Counted from the stretch's first letter, positions 1-11,950 are shown. The stretch is 64,000 nt of DNA from Vanessa cardui (GCF_905220365.1 NC_061134.1:11113001-11177000); one strand, 5' to 3'. Notes: a model not told the origin generated them from the letters alone. A program made the numbers and translations.

Positions 1-97
1 ACTTCGACAGTTATTGGAGATGTGCTTTACACAAGCGAGGCAAGACCAAATTTTGCTACATCTTTATATACTATGATGCTACAAATATAATTATATT

Positions 98-290
98 GAC
101 AACCTCCATGGTCGAGTGGTGTGTACACCGGATTCCCGGCTGAGTCGATGTAGATTACCATTAGTTTTCTATGTTGTCTTGGGTCTGGGTGTTTGTGGTA
201 CCGTCGTTACTTCTGATTTCCATAACACAAGTGCTTCAGCTACTTACATTGGGATCAGAGTAATGTATGTGATGTTGTCTTATAATTATA
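98..290 (+). mobile_element. SINE1 copy, internally deleted
   Basis: tRNA-derived SINE. The box A-like stretch TGGTCGAGTGGTG follows ACCTCC, and the conserved body ends in TGATGTTGTC. Compared with the copy at 6,617 it lacks about 40 bases between CACCGG and ATTCCCGG, which removes the front of the box B region. The 77-residue open frame across it is incidental. Confidence 0.75.
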
Positions 291-547
291 TTTGTAGCTC
301 CAGAGACATGTTTCCGTGTTATGTACCCTCTGACGTGTCTTATCTTTAATTTGTATTTCATTTATAAATATATTTTAGTATCCTTGCATTTTATTTACAG
401 GTAGCATCTCGATTCGAGTTGTAGTTTGTTTTTCATCAACATGTAGTGTTCATATACATTATATTTTTTATAATCTATCTATACTATATATTGTTACGGG
501 AGTAACTTAGCCTTCAATACGGTGTTATGACATTTGATTCTATGTCA
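291..547. other. Unassigned A+T-rich spacer
   Basis: Nothing recognisable lies between the SINE1 copy and the start of LINE-A homology. Confidence 0.5.
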
Positions 548-2097
548 TAATTTATATTACATTATTATATTAAGTAAAATTTTCGAAAAAATTATTTTAA
601 ATCAACTTCTTATCCATTTTGGTACAAATAAAATTTTTCATAGTGAGCAATTTGGTTTTACAAGAGGTCGATCAACAACTGATACGGGAATTGCGCTTCT
701 TAAGCATATTTACGATGCTTGAGAGAAATCACAGAATGCTATTGGAGTATTCTGTGATTTATCTAAAGCATTTGATTGTGTAGAACACGAGACGCTTCTT
801 TATAAGCTCAAATATTACGGCGTTAAAGTTAGGGCTCTTGATCTCATTGCTTCATACTTAAGTCAAAGAATCCAGCAAGTTTTCATTAATGGAATAAAGT
901 CTACTAGATCTACGCTAAAAATGGGTGTTCCACAAGGTTCAATTTTGGGTCCCTTTCTATTCCTAGTATACATAAATGACCTTCCTTTCTTTGTTAAAGG
1001 TATTTGTGATATAGTATTGTTTGCTGACGATACTTCACTGATTTTTAAGGTTGACAGGAAAAAAACTGACTATGACGATGTGAACGGTGCCTTATCACAG
1101 ATACAAGATTGGTTTAATGTAAATAATTTGGTTTTGAATACTCAAAAAACAAAATGTGTAGTTTTTACCCTACCCAATGTTAGAATGCAAAATTATAATA
1201 TATCTTTAAGCGGTGGCCCGCTTGATGTAGCCGATACTACGTGTTCTTGGGAATAGAATTGGATTTCAGACTTCAGTGGAGTCCCAATTTGTCGTCCCTA
1301 ACAGGGAGACTCAGCTCCGCAGCATACGCGGTTAGAAAAGTTAGACAACTAACTGATATTGATACCGCTCGTTTAGTTTATTTTGGTTATTTTCACAGTA
1401 TTATGTCATATGGCATATTACTTTGGGGTAACGCTGCAGACATTGAATCTGTCTTTATTTTACAAAAGAGTGCAATTCGGTTTATTTATAATCTTGGAGC
1501 TGGAGACTCTCTTCGGGATGTTTTTAACAGAGTAGGAATACTCACTGTTGCGTCGCAATATATTTACAACAATATCATGTATATTCACAGTAACATTGAT
1601 AACTTTGATAAAATCAGTGATAATCATTGTATATGCACTAGAAGTAAGGATAAGCTTATAACGCCAAGTTTCCGACTCCGCAAAGTCAATAAATCTTTCT
1701 AGGGGCAAGGTATCCATTTCTATAATAAAATTCCACAGACATTTTTAACTTTGCCGTCTCGTAAATTCAAATAGTTTATAAAAAATACATTGGTGAAAAA
1801 GGCGTATTATTCGATACAAGATTTTGTAGATGATAAAAAAGCGTGGAATTCATACCTGTTGACTTCCAGGCAGGATATATTAATTTAATAATTGTATTAA
1901 CTTAAAAATTAACTAACATTACTGTATTTTTTTAAATGTTGAAAAAGAGTAACTACTGATTTTCTTGCCGGTTCTTCTCAGTAGAATCTACTTTCCAAAT
2001 CGGTGGTAGCTTCACTTAATTGTTAAATGACGATTCAAAAGTGCTTGTAAAAGCCCACTTGAATAAAGTATACGTTGATTTTGATTTTTGATTTTGT
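548..2097 (+). mobile_element. LINE-A: Jockey/CR1-like reverse transcriptase pseudogene with 3' UTR
   Basis: This is a 5'-truncated non-LTR retrotransposon. Homology begins inside the fingers region of the reverse transcriptase (SKIFEKIILNQL), then FGFTRGRSTTD, palm motif A (VFCDLSKAFDCV), GVPQGSILGPFLF and the catalytic FADD at 1,020-1,031. The thumb and C-terminal part follow (FLGIELDF, RLVYFGYFHSIMSYGI, then FYNKIP and AYYSIQDF). Visible lesions are a TGA at 720-722, a frameshift near 1,235-1,241, a TAG at 1,700-1,702 and another stop before the C-terminal tail. The frame probably ended near 1,886. A 3' UTR follows, ending in TTTGATTTTTGATTTTG repeats. With no N-terminal endonuclease and four lesions it cannot encode active protein. 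Other scraps of the family lie at 26.6, 27.6 and 48.3 kb. The clade is judged from motif wording, not a tree. Confidence 0.88.
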
Positions 2098-2825
2098 TTT
2101 ATTGCATATTATGAATATATCAGGGGATATTGAATAATTTGTAAAACTGTAATTAATATTATTTTATATAGCATAGCATTTAATACTGGTATGTAACATT
2201 ATTTCTAATTTTAAACATGATTGAGCTGTCATTAGAAAACAGATTATTATTGAGCATCATTGTAAAACGATAATATTATTTTGGCCATCCCGAGCTACTG
2301 AAATTACAATATATTAGAACTCTGACAAAATTTATTTTATTTCGGAATATCCTTAAAGTGTCTTAATAAATTAAAAAGAGGCGTCGTGTTTCGATGATAG
2401 GTGAATCATCTTTGTGAATGCCTTTATAACTCTTTCTCGCACAAAAAACCGAAGTTATTTTATTCCTGTTTGAAGGATAAATTAGTCGAGGAACATAAGT
2501 TCATATGTCTCAAAATTAGTGGAGCATTGACGTTGTGTATCGATTCGAACCACTAACAAGTGTACCATTATCTAGTACATTTATAAACAGTCATTATAAA
2601 CTAAAACTAAAGTCATTTAGACGCCCACAGCTGTAGACGCTACACTTAATAGGATTCAATATGTACTGTTTCAGCATACGATAATTCGTTTTAATACTTA
2701 AAGCCTTGCAACGAACTTGCCATCTTCTACGATCGTATTTTGTTTTGCCTTCTCTCATCGACATGTTAGTACAACTATTGTCACAAACTACTGCATTCGA
2801 ATTAATCTGATTCAATTTATGTTTT
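2098..2825. other. Unassigned A+T-rich spacer
   Basis: No recognisable gene or repeat. Two short overlapping open frames near 2,594-2,899 run on both strands and into the SINE2 copy; they look like chance. Confidence 0.5.
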
Positions 2826-3058
2826 TTTCTTTCTTTCTATGCTATTGGTTGGCGGACGAGCATATGGACCACCTGATGGTAAGTCACCACCGCCCGTAGA
2901 CAATGGCGAAACTTTAACCATTCCTTTTATCGCCAATGCGCCACCAAACTTGGGAACTAAGATGTTATGCCCATTGTGCCTTGTGTATAATATCTGATGA
3001 GTGGGTGGAACCTACCCAGACGGGTTTGTACAAAGTCCAAAGACCAATACCACCAAGA
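2826..3058 (-). mobile_element. SINE2 copy, moderately decayed
   Basis: Reverse-strand copy. On the plus strand it shows TTGGCGGACGAGCATATGG, the CACCAACC-type middle (here CACCAAAC) and GATGAGTGGGTGGAACC, and it ends at ACCACCAAG. The segment around the TTCCGGTTTGAAGGGTGAG region is missing, so it is about 50 bp shorter than full length. Confidence 0.85.
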
Positions 3059-5162
3059 AGTTTATGCATATTATAATAATTATTATATATATTGAAAAAA
3101 AAAACGCGTCGCTTTAGGCTCGGATTAGATCATAGGACTGATTATATAATAATTGTAATTCACAGTATTGTAAATGTTTTATTTGAAAATAATTTCTTTG
3201 CCAAAAAGTGGTCGTGTTCAAATATTGACGATTCCAAAACTCTTTAATGTAAAGTTAAATTGTTTTTATCATGTGTTCGGTGTAGTTGTTAGAAGTATTT
3301 TTCTCGATGCCTTTAGTTCTAAGTTGTCAAAGTTTAGATTTATATTTATTTTACTTATCAAACACTATCGCTACATAGTATAAAACAATGTCGCTATCTC
3401 TATCCCTATGTCCCTTTGTACGCTTAAATCTTTAAAATTGCGCCACGGATTTTGATGCAGTTTTTTTTATTAGATACCATTACTTCGTGCCGGTAACATA
3501 ACTTTGTACATAAAACTATATATGTCTATTGATCGCTATATTTTTTCCGAAAACTTCTACAAAACTATCACCATCATCATATCTCTGTCACATATATAAA
3601 ATAATAATAAATCATGAACCACTATGTCCATTAGTGAAAACCGTATATAAGCCCGTTTATTAGTTTTTGAGATAATCGCGTACAACGGCCAGATGACTTT
3701 TATTTGATAGTGCTCATTGGTCATTTTAAATATTTGCCTTTTTTGTATATAGTGTGAACCATAAACTGAACTGGAAACACGAATTTACTATTTACGTAGA
3801 GTTTCAAACGAATCAAATATATCGAAATAAAGATTATAAAACAGTATTTAAATATCGATAGTAATAAATAATACAATACTAATAATAATGTAATACTTTT
3901 TGTCCCATTTAATATATATTTTAGACTAATAAATATTATTTAACATTATATATCGAAGTTACGGGTAATAATCCTAATATTTCCCATAACCGGGCGAAAG
4001 GACAGGTCTAATTGGACATGAAGGGTCCGATTAATCCGTCTGGTAGCTTTGCTGCTAATTGGGAGATATGTTCCTTTTTTTTAAACTTTAAGGTATATTC
4101 TCTTTTATGATTCGTCTGTTAATTGTCCTTTAAAGTTGAAGCTGTATTAGTTTCTTGGCAAAATATTAATATCGATAAATTCTTCTTACCGATTTCTCGT
4201 CTTGCTCTCTCTTTCCTGATTCCGTATTTCGATCCTTTTCTTGCGCGTAGAATTTCTTTCCTTTTAACCCATCCTTCGCCATCTGCAATGAGAATTAATG
4301 ATTTAAAAAAATCCTCGTATGTTAAACGTTACCCGTCATATGTTACCAGGCATTTAATTTAAGAGTTTCTTAAGAATTGGCCAATAAGCCAAAGATCAAA
4401 CTTTTACCTAAAATAAGTAGGTTTTCTGTTAAATATCAATAAGCTATTTAATTTATTTAATAGTTTTTAAATAATTTGAATTTGAGGTATTTAAAATGGA
4501 AGACATATATTTAAAAAAATCTGAATTAAATACAATTTGACGTAATTTGTAGACAGGGCTTGTTTTTTTCTAATTTTAAAATTAATTGTTTCCCGCAACT
4601 TCGCTTCCTTTTTAAGACTTGATCGTTAGGAAATTCGCACAAAAAGCCCTTTCTTGAAAATCAATCTTACTTTATATAAAATTTTCCTTTTTTATCTTTC
4701 GTGTTTATAATATTAGCAAATCCTATAGCAAAAGCGAATTGATATTTTATTTTATGTATACCACTCATGTTGTTAGGAATATTTAAGAGAAAAAAAATAC
4801 GTTTATCTATAAGAACTTTCTTACCGCCATCTTACTCTCCGTTACTTAATGGAATCTCCCTTAGGTCCTATCGCTAAAGGTCATTATCATTAATTAATTC
4901 CTCAGATAAGGTGAAAAATTGCAATTATTAATAAACAAAAATGAACCTAATAATGAAGTTAAACGGACTTCGACTGAGGTCATTATCGTATCGCAATTCG
5001 TCAGATGAGGCGCTAATTTGAGCAGGTTATGCCGTTGTTTACAGTAACTGTATTCTTTTTTTATTATACTTTCAAGCATCGATGGATGTCTTACATCATA
5101 AAGTTGTTGGATTGCTTTCATTTTAAGACTTTCAATAGCAATTACTTGCACTGGAAATTAGC
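3059..5162. other. Long unassigned A+T-rich stretch
   Basis: No gene or repeat recognised over about 2.1 kb. A less A+T-rich patch at 3,980-4,075 (GGGCGAAAGGACAGG, GATTAATCCG, CTAATTGGGAG) stands out and could be single-copy or regulatory DNA. Open frames at 3,174, 4,123 and 4,894 have no recognisable features. Confidence 0.45.
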
Positions 5163-5315
5163 GCTGTAAGAAATGTTAACTTCACTATTTGCCACCAACC
5201 TTAAGAGTTGCGCACAATTTCTCTATAGTGACCCTTCAAACCGGACTTAATAATTTTAAGTTTTGCTACTTGGTGGTAAACTTTATGACTGCTGGGTGGT
5301 ACCACCAAGTAAACT
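5163..5315 (-). mobile_element. Degraded SINE2 relic
   Basis: Plus-strand landmarks are GCTGTAAGAAATGTTAACT, TTGCCACCAACCTTAAGAG, ACCCTTCAAACCGGA and GGGTGGTACCACCAAG. They occur in SINE2 order, with several internal deletions. Confidence 0.6.
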
Positions 5316-6068
5316 TTCTTTCCCAAATTGCTACTTTATTTTCCAACTGTCCCTTATAAAGGCGAAGAGACATTATTATTTCAAAATACAAACGATAAAA
5401 TTAGTTAATTTACATTCTAATTTAATCAAAACAAATGTATTTTGTTCAAGTAAACTTTACAATAAATTGTTTTAACTCTACCGTCGTTTTGGAAAGTAGC
5501 CACTATTGCAGTTTTATTGTGTATAGAAAATATATTATTGTCAGAGTCGTGAAATCGTCCAATGGCGTATCAGATGCAGTTTGTTAAGATCGCGTGTCCG
5601 AACTTACTAAAGTTGAACTTACATAAACATAACTCGACTTGTTTCTTCTACTTCCATACTTAAATATAACTATTCAGCTCTAATCATTATTAAATCTTTA
5701 ACGGTATTATATAATTTAGTTTACGGCTTTTATTATTATAAATAAAAAAATAAAAAACAAATCAAAGTTGATTTGGTGTACGCTATAATATTTTTTCGTT
5801 CAGCATAATCAACAGTTGAATTACAAAGCGAAGCGAATGCGATACTGTATATATATATACTGAAAAATATATTTACAAGACGTAATAATCTATAGTAGTT
5901 CTAACACGAACGATGACCCTTTCAATTGAAAACATGATTGTTTCTTATCTATAACGATCAATAGTAATAACATATCATGTATAAAAATCTTTTCGTTTTA
6001 TACTTATTTCATGTATCTTGTATAGATTTTATTAATAGTTTTTATTTCAACAGTTTATATTTGTAAGT
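5316..6068. other. Unassigned A+T-rich spacer
   Basis: Nothing recognised. Confidence 0.45.
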
Positions 6069-6332
6069 TATGTAAGTCATCATCATCCTCCTGCCCTAAT
6101 GGCAATTTTATTTGGGGTCGCCACAGCATGTCTTCTCCTTCTCATCTCACAAGAAAAATTTTTTTCTAACCATATCTTCTTTCACATAATACATCTATCG
6201 TTCCTTTGTTTATCCTCTACCTCTATATACATCCACTTATGTACATGTTCAAAAACTTCCTTACAAATTGGTCCTCATTCCTCCGCATAATATGTCCGTA
6301 CCACATTTTGTAAGGTTCATAAATATGTAAGT
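6069..6332 (-). mobile_element. RTE-clade LINE 3' fragment with 9-bp target duplication
   Basis: On the minus strand the sequence reads as the decayed C-terminus of an RTE reverse transcriptase (VDVYRGRG, then YYVKEDMVRK and KTCCGDPK before the stop), followed by a GATGATGATG tail. It is flanked by TATGTAAGT at 6,069-6,077 and 6,324-6,332, so the inserted element is about 6,078-6,323. Only the last ~80 codons are present and they carry stops. The 63-residue plus-strand frame over it is a shadow. Confidence 0.75.
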
Positions 6333-6616
6333 GAAATTTTAACAGCAAATTATCTCACAAAATTCAACAGACGTCGTAACTTAGTATATTAACTAGTGTC
6401 CCTTGATAAGGAACGTATAAACGTTTATTATAATGCGTCTAGACGTGTTGCGCTGAATGCATGACTGATTTCAATTACAATTTACAAATAGACTATTGTT
6501 ACAATATTGCTTCGATTCGAAACTCCTATGGTCCGATCAGTTCAAATTTGTTTTTAAATAGTGGGTTATATTGTAATAATATTTTTATATTACGACACAT
6601 ATTATTATATGATTAT
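6333..6616. other. Unassigned spacer
   Basis: Nothing recognised. Confidence 0.4.
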
Positions 6617-6860
6617 GACGACCTCCGTGGTCGAGTAGTGTGTACACCGGTTTTCATGGGTACGTCACTTCGAGGTCCCGGGTTCCATTCCCGGTCGAGT
6701 CGATGTAGAAAATTCATAAGTTTTCTATGTTGTCTTGGTTCTAGGTGTTTGTGGTACTATCGTTACTTCTGATTTTCCATAACAAAGTGCTACTTACATT
6801 GGGATCAGAGCAATGTATGTGATGTTGTCCAATATTTATTTATATATTTATATCTGTACA
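6617..6860 (+). mobile_element. SINE1 copy, near full length
   Basis: Best copy of the family in the window. The tRNA-like head carries box A (TGGTCGAGTAGTG) and box B (GGGTTCCATTCCC), the two internal RNA polymerase III promoter blocks. The body runs through TTTTCTATGTTGTCTTGG, GTCGTTACTTCTGATTT-type sequence and GGGATCAGAGCAATGTATG to TGATGTTGTCC, then a tail of ATTTATTTATATATTTA. Confidence 0.88.
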
Positions 6861-7216
6861 TAGTCTAAAACTATCCAATGGATTTTCGTCAATAATGATT
6901 TGAGATGAAGGATAATGATAATATATGCATCTATAGCCTCGTTGGCCTAATAGCTGTATATAAAGCCACAAATCCCGTCAATCAAAAAAATCAATCAGGC
7001 ATAATATTTTGTAGTCGTTTGAAAGACCAACGGTAACAATAATTGGTACAATTCTTATTTATCAAATATCTTCGAAACTGCTCAAGCGTTTGACCCCAAA
7101 ATCCAATCAGATCTAAGTCTCGATTAAATCTGCCAAACGCCGGATCGCGGATCTCATTCGGTTGATTCGGTCTTGAGATATCTCGTCAAAAAATAATTAC
7201 ACACATCCATACACAC
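6861..7216. other. Unassigned spacer with a weak tRNA-like patch
   Basis: CCTCGTTGGCCTAATAGCTG near 6,936-6,956 resembles a tRNA-derived box A, but no box B or SINE body follows that I can recognise. Confidence 0.35.
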
Positions 7217-7514
7217 GAGCTGAGATGGCCCAGTGGTTAGAACGCGTGCATCTAAACCGATGATCGCTGTTGAAACCCAGGCAAGCACCACCATATGTGT
7301 GCTTAATTTGTATTTATAACTCATCTCGTGCTCGGCGGTGAAGGAAAACATCTTGAGGAAACCTGCATGTTTCTAACTTCATCGAAATTCTGACACATGT
7401 GCATTCCACCAACCCGCATTGTGGAATATGTTCCAAACCCTCTCCTTAATGGAACAGGAGGCCTTATCTCAGCAGTGGGAAATGTACAAGGTGTTACTTT
7501 ACTTTACTTTACTT
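7217..7514 (+). mobile_element. SINE3 copy, ACTTT-tail subfamily
   Basis: The tRNA-like head GAGATGGCCCAGTGGTTAG (box A) is followed by a decayed box B (TTGAAACCC). The body has CTCATCTCGTGCTCGGCGG, TTCATCGAAATTC and CATTCCACCAACCCGCATT, then CAGCAGTGGGAAATG. The tail is four ACTTT units. ATACACAC occurs at both edges and may be a short target duplication. Confidence 0.88.
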
Positions 7515-8443
7515 TATACACACACACTGTCTGACGTTAAGCTGTAAATATTAAGAAGGCTTCGTGGAACCTAAAACGTGGATAGAAAGAGCAAGCAAGA
7601 ATTATTTCAATCTATTCATGATTATTTTTAATCGTTCAGATACAATGTAATCCCTTGTAATTACTTTTAATGAACGATTCCACCATTTTACGCGAGGCGC
7701 TATAATGTTATGTAGAATTAAGATAGCGCTGATACGACCGCAACGCTCGCGTAAATATTATAAGGGAATATGTTTTTAAACATAAATTTCATAAAATATA
7801 TATTGTAGATTATTATATAATAATTGTAGATAAGTAAGTGCGTCACTACGCAATTCGCTTTGTCAATAATATGTGCCCGCATACACAGAGGGTTGCTAGT
7901 ACAAAACAAAGTACTTACAATTTCATTTCAAATAAAATCGTTACAAAATCATGCCATATAAATTTAGATAACACAAATTTACATGCATATATAGCCTTAT
8001 ATTAATATTGGGTAAATCTACACGATAATAAATAGGACTGTAAAAAAATTAATTCGTTAAATAAACATTAAGTTGTGTCTCTAATAACGGTGGTTCCATT
8101 TCAAACTGAAACACAGCAGTACAAATTATTGACGATATTGTTTTGTAAAATCAAGGCAATTATCATAATTTTTGTACAAAAAATATTAATAAAATTCCCA
8201 CAAATTAATCCAATGCATTAGTCCGCTCTGAGATTCCATGACACTGAGTTATTAAGACATCTCCATCTTCTTCGGATTTTATCTACATTTTCCTTCAAAA
8301 TAATTACAAAACTTTCCTTGAACTTCAAATTTTATAAGTTAACAAATTAAAGGTATTTAATTCGATTGATTATAATTTTCTGAGGCTTTAATTAACATAA
8401 TAATGAAATTATGTTATACGTGCTATTAATTAGGTAGACTTCT
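7515..8443. other. Unassigned A+T-rich spacer
   Basis: Nothing recognised. The 63-residue minus frame at 7,718-7,909 has no identifiable features. Confidence 0.45.
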
Positions 8444-8545
8444 ACTAGGTGGTAGGGCTCTGTGCGAACCCCGATGAGTAGATACTACCAAGCTTAGTAG
8501 TGCATTATCGATGTCAGGTATGGTTAAAAATACATATTAAATCTA
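8444..8545 (+). mobile_element. Degraded SINE2 relic
   Basis: The head GGTGGTAGGGCTCTGTGCGA is recognisable. It jumps by deletion to GTGCATTATCGATGTCAGGTA, which matches the GCGCATTGACGATGTAAGGAA-type middle of intact copies. Confidence 0.6.
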
Positions 8546-8554
8546 CGCATTAGG

Positions 8555-8757
8555 ACAAGACAACAACAACAAAAGCCTATGAATTTCCCACTGCTGGTCT
8601 AATATCTCCTCTCCCTTTTAGGAGAAGGTTCGGAAAGTATTCCACCACGCCGTTCCAATGTGGCTTCGCGGAATACATATGTGGCAGAATTTCTATGAAA
8701 TTAGACACATGCACGAGATGAGTTATAAACACAAATTAAGCACATGAACCGTGGCAT
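8555..8757 (-). mobile_element. SINE3 copy, TTG-tail subfamily, head missing
   Basis: The plus strand begins with CAACAACAAC (the tail), then TTTCCCACTGCTGG, TTCCACCACGCCGTTCCAAT and AATTTCTATGAAATTAGAC. Homology stops at AAGCACATGAACCG, so the tRNA-like head is absent (5' truncation). About 35 bases between CACATGCA and CGAGATGAG are also deleted. Confidence 0.8.
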
Positions 8758-9505
8758 AAAAACGATTCGTTATTTAATAGTGATACCGAGCTGGACAAAA
8801 TAATTTAATCGTGCCAATCGCGGCAAGCTGGCTCTTGAGAGGTCCAACGACACTATTCAAATCAGCAAGGTCGGATTTTCAATTTCGAGCAAGTCTTGAA
8901 GTGCTCGTTGGTGCGGCTCGTTTGTGAACATTTTGCATAACGTATAACGTTTGTGTTAAACACTGTGAACGCAATGACAAGGAAATGACACTTAATAATA
9001 GAATAGAGTTATCGAGCTAATATAAGTTGGTAACTCAACAAAATATACTTAAGAATTCAAGCTAAAAAGAATAAAATCTCCAGTAATAATCTTCCAAGCA
9101 GCTGGTAAGTATGTAACAACTTCTTACAGCTTATGTTATACCCAGCTTTTATAAGTTAGAAACTTAATAGAAAATCTGACCGAGTTAAGTTTTGAAATTA
9201 AACTAGATAATCAGATTATAATTAGAAATGTGAAAGTCAATTTATTTGTTTAACGTCTTAACTTAATTGTAATCAAGCAGTAAATTTTACACCCACTTGG
9301 TCACGTTCAGGATCACATTGGTGATTACCACTTATGCTCCCACGCGAGGTAAGTCGGGGGATAATATAGTAAGACTATAGAAGTGATATATTCGAAAAAA
9401 AAAAAAATTATATAATACATATATTACCTAAAATTTTACAGTGAGCGAAGCCGGGTTTTCGTCTAGTTATAAGTTATCTCAAATTGATGAATGAAGATGA
9501 TGCCA
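8758..9505. other. Unassigned spacer
   Basis: Nothing recognised. A somewhat G+C-richer patch at 8,810-8,930 is not assignable. Confidence 0.4.
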
Positions 9506-9553
9506 AGCGTTTAATAGCTCTTAATATAAAAATATTAAGAGCTATTAAACGCT
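9506..9553. repeat. Perfect inverted repeat, 22-bp arms, 4-nt loop
   Basis: Left arm 9,506-9,527, loop AAAA 9,528-9,531, right arm 9,532-9,553, with all 22 positions complementary. It begins AGCGTTTAATAGC and would form a cruciform or RNA hairpin. Confidence 0.95.
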
Positions 9554-9616
9554 ATACATAAACTAACGTCCACTTAATAGTATGGAAGGAAAACCATATA
9601 AAATAGTAAAGAAGTA

Positions 9617-9880
9617 AAATAGCCTGTAAATTTCTAACTGCTGGGCTAAGGCCTCCATCCCCATTAAGGAGACGGCTTGGAACATATTGCACCAAGCTAT
9701 TCCGATGCGGGTTGTTTGATTGCACATGTGGCAGAATTTCGATGTAATTAGACACATGCAGGTTTCCTCACGATGTTTTCCTTCACTGCCGAGCACGAGA
9801 TGAATTATAAAAGCAAATTGAGCACATATGTATATATAGTGGTGCTTGCCTGGGTTTGAACCCGAAATCATCGGTTAAAC
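9617..9880 (-). mobile_element. SINE3 copy, ACTTT-tail subfamily, 5' end clipped
   Basis: The plus strand shows TAGCCTGTAAATTTCTAACT, TTCCGATGCGGGTTG, AATTTCGATGTAATTAGAC and GCACGAGATGAATTATAA. The box B complement is GGGTTTGAACCC. Homology ends at ATCGGTTAAACTG, losing most of box A. The tail side contains AGTAAAGAAGTAAAAT. The 102- and 67-residue frames here are artefacts of the repeat. Confidence 0.85.
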
Positions 9881-10391
9881 TGATTTAAACGGCTCACTAT
9901 AATATTTACTACATTTTTTAAAGTATTCTTGCAACATATCAGACTGCTTTGCAATGTAACTGAGTTCGAATAAATACATTTAAAAAAAAAAAGTTGGCAA
10001 AAGAAAAACTCGCTCGTTGATGCATTGTTAGTGGAGTTTATAGAACGAATACTATTGTTGAAACATTTTTTATGGTAAAATCAACAATAGGGTTATCTTC
10101 GCATTTAAATCTGTGCCAAGTAGAATATCATTACAGAATCTGAAACTTCAGAGATTATTTTAATCCGACCATTCCTTAAAACAAAGGCTTTTAGTAATAA
10201 AATTTTGTTGCATTTATTTTGGAATTGCATTTCGTCTCCGTGAACAAGATATTTATAATAAAAAAAACTATTTTTAAATTAACTAGCTGTCGACCACTCA
10301 CTCAAATTCTGAAGTTAGGTTAAATTAAGTTTTTTTGATATAAAAGTAGTGTATTTCCTATACATAGGCTACTTTATTCATATAGAACGTC
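9881..10391. other. Unassigned A+T-rich spacer
   Basis: Nothing recognised. Confidence 0.4.
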
Positions 10392-10678
10392 AATTGATGG
10401 TATGGGTTTGGAAATCCGTCTGGGTAGGTACAACTAACTCATCAAACATGCTACCGCCAAACAACAGTACTTAGTATTGTTGTGTTCCGGTTTGAAGGGT
10501 GAGTGAGCCAGTGTAACTACAGGCACAAGGGACATAAGTTATTCATAATCATGTCTTAGTTCCCATGGTTCGTGGCACATGTAAGTAATGGTTAAGGTTT
10601 CTTATTGTCTATGGGCAGTGGTGACCACTTACCATCAGGCGGCCCATATGTTTGTCCGCTAAGCTGTAGTATAAAAAA
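10392..10678 (+). mobile_element. SINE2 copy, nearly complete
   Basis: The head is decayed (GGTATGGGTTTGGAAATCCG). The body is good: CCGTCTGGGTAGGTAC, TGTGTTCCGGTTTGAAGGG, AGTGAGCCAGTGTAACTACA and AGTTCCCATGGTTCGTGGC. The LINE-B-like tail follows (GGTGACCACTTACCATCAGG, GGCCCATATGTTTGTCCGC), ending in ATAAAAAA. Confidence 0.88.
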
Positions 10679-11260
10679 GAATCGAGGTTCGAGATTTTTT
10701 CATAGCAAATTGAATCAAATTCAGTACAATGGTGTCTGTGAAAGAATTACAAACAGGCAGACATAATTACTCTCAAAATACAATAACAATAAATAAATTT
10801 CATATTCATAATAAAAACAGTATTAATAAATAAAAAAAAATCATATTGTACAAAATTCTAACGATTAATTAATTAAATTGTATGTAAATGTCTTGCAAAC
10901 ATATGATGAAAAGAGTATCCACTTAATTTCTTACCGTCTCATATCATTAGCTACCAATTTAAATTGGTATCATTATATTAAATTTTGACTTGCAAAATGA
11001 TGATTCAATCCTTCTTTAAATGAAATCCATCTTGAATAAATTATTTAAATCAATATATTATTTGTATAACAAATAATTAATGGTAAGCATTATAGAGTAC
11101 TTACGGGGTTCTGCAGGATGAATAGGTTCAATCATATTTATTACTTCTATTTATGAACATTGAATATTCCTTAACAACACAACAAAGCACTCGCAAAATA
11201 ATAACTTAATAACTACCAAAATCATTGAATAAGCTTGCGAGACCTGCACAATACTAATCT
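10679..11260. other. Unassigned A+T-rich spacer
   Basis: Nothing recognised. Confidence 0.4.
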
Positions 11261-11530
11261 TTGTTGAGTACAGTGTCAACAACACGTACTATAAAACGAG
11301 CAGATCATTTGACGTTGTTCTATTCCCTCTATTTATGGACTTTGGCAATATCAGCGGTTGCGAACGGACGTGTTTGCTTCTACAATGCTCTGCCAACCGT
11401 ATCATCAAAGGGAACTGTCGTTTTGTTTGTGTTTCGTGTATTGCGTCATTTATCCGCACAAAGTGTTGCTTGGTGCTAGAATCCATTATCTTATTAACGA
11501 ACGGTACTAACACAAACATACACTAGTACT
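11261..11530. other. Open, less A+T-rich segment of unknown nature
   Basis: Three overlapping open frames (72 and 63 residues on plus, 76 on minus) cover this stretch, which is visibly less A+T-rich than its surroundings. A TATAAAA motif sits at 11,290. No domain or known repeat is recognised. It could be a fragment of single-copy DNA, an exon or promoter region, or an unfamiliar repeat. Confidence 0.3.
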
Positions 11531-11543
11531 AATTATAATACTA

Positions 11544-11809
11544 CTAGCTACTCGCCCTGGCCTCGCACGGCGCAATGCTGAAACTAAGTATCCTACAGAT
11601 TTTTTTCATTTACGACATCCCATTAGAAACTTCTAAAATTCTCAGTGTTTCTTTGCTATACTGTCTATGTATTACATACAAAAACCTTCCTCTCGCATCA
11701 CTCTATCTATTAAAAAACTCAGGATCAATATCCGGTGCGTAATTTGAAAGATCTAAGCATACATAGGTACAGAATGCGGTAAGCGACTTTGTTTTATACT
11801 ATGTAAAGA
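11544..11809 (-). mobile_element. Helitron-like repeat, family H2
   Basis: On the minus strand it starts TCTTTACATAGTATAAAACA and ends CGAGTAGCTAG followed by T, after the G+C-rich CCGTGCGAGGCCAGGGCG. The TC start and CTAG end followed by T are the Helitron terminal signature; the 5' flank is T rather than A. It aligns along its length with the copy at 60,340-60,641 (shared CACTCTATCTATTAA and ATAGGTACAGA/ATAGGGACAAA). Confidence 0.65.
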
Positions 11810-11869
11810 AGTACGTCATTGTCAGGTAATTGGAAATGCAATATGTACTTTTATAAATAATTTTGATTT

Positions 11870-11950
11870 TCCTGAAATAGCCCAGTGATTAGAGCAGGTA
11901 AATCTTAACAGGCTATAGTGAGTTGGAATCCGAGCCAGCAATTTTATAAT
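11870..11950 (+). mobile_element. Degraded tRNA-like head of a SINE3-type element
   Basis: CTGAAATAGCCCAGTGATTAG resembles the SINE3 box A region. AGTTGGAATCCGAGCCAGCA sits where box B and the AGGCAAGCA block should be. No body follows. Confidence 0.45.

Noticed and set aside
6617..6720. Genuine tRNA genes at SINE1 and SINE3 heads
   Set aside because: Box A and B are present, but there is no proper acceptor stem, the heads run into a repeated body, and the same sequence recurs many times.
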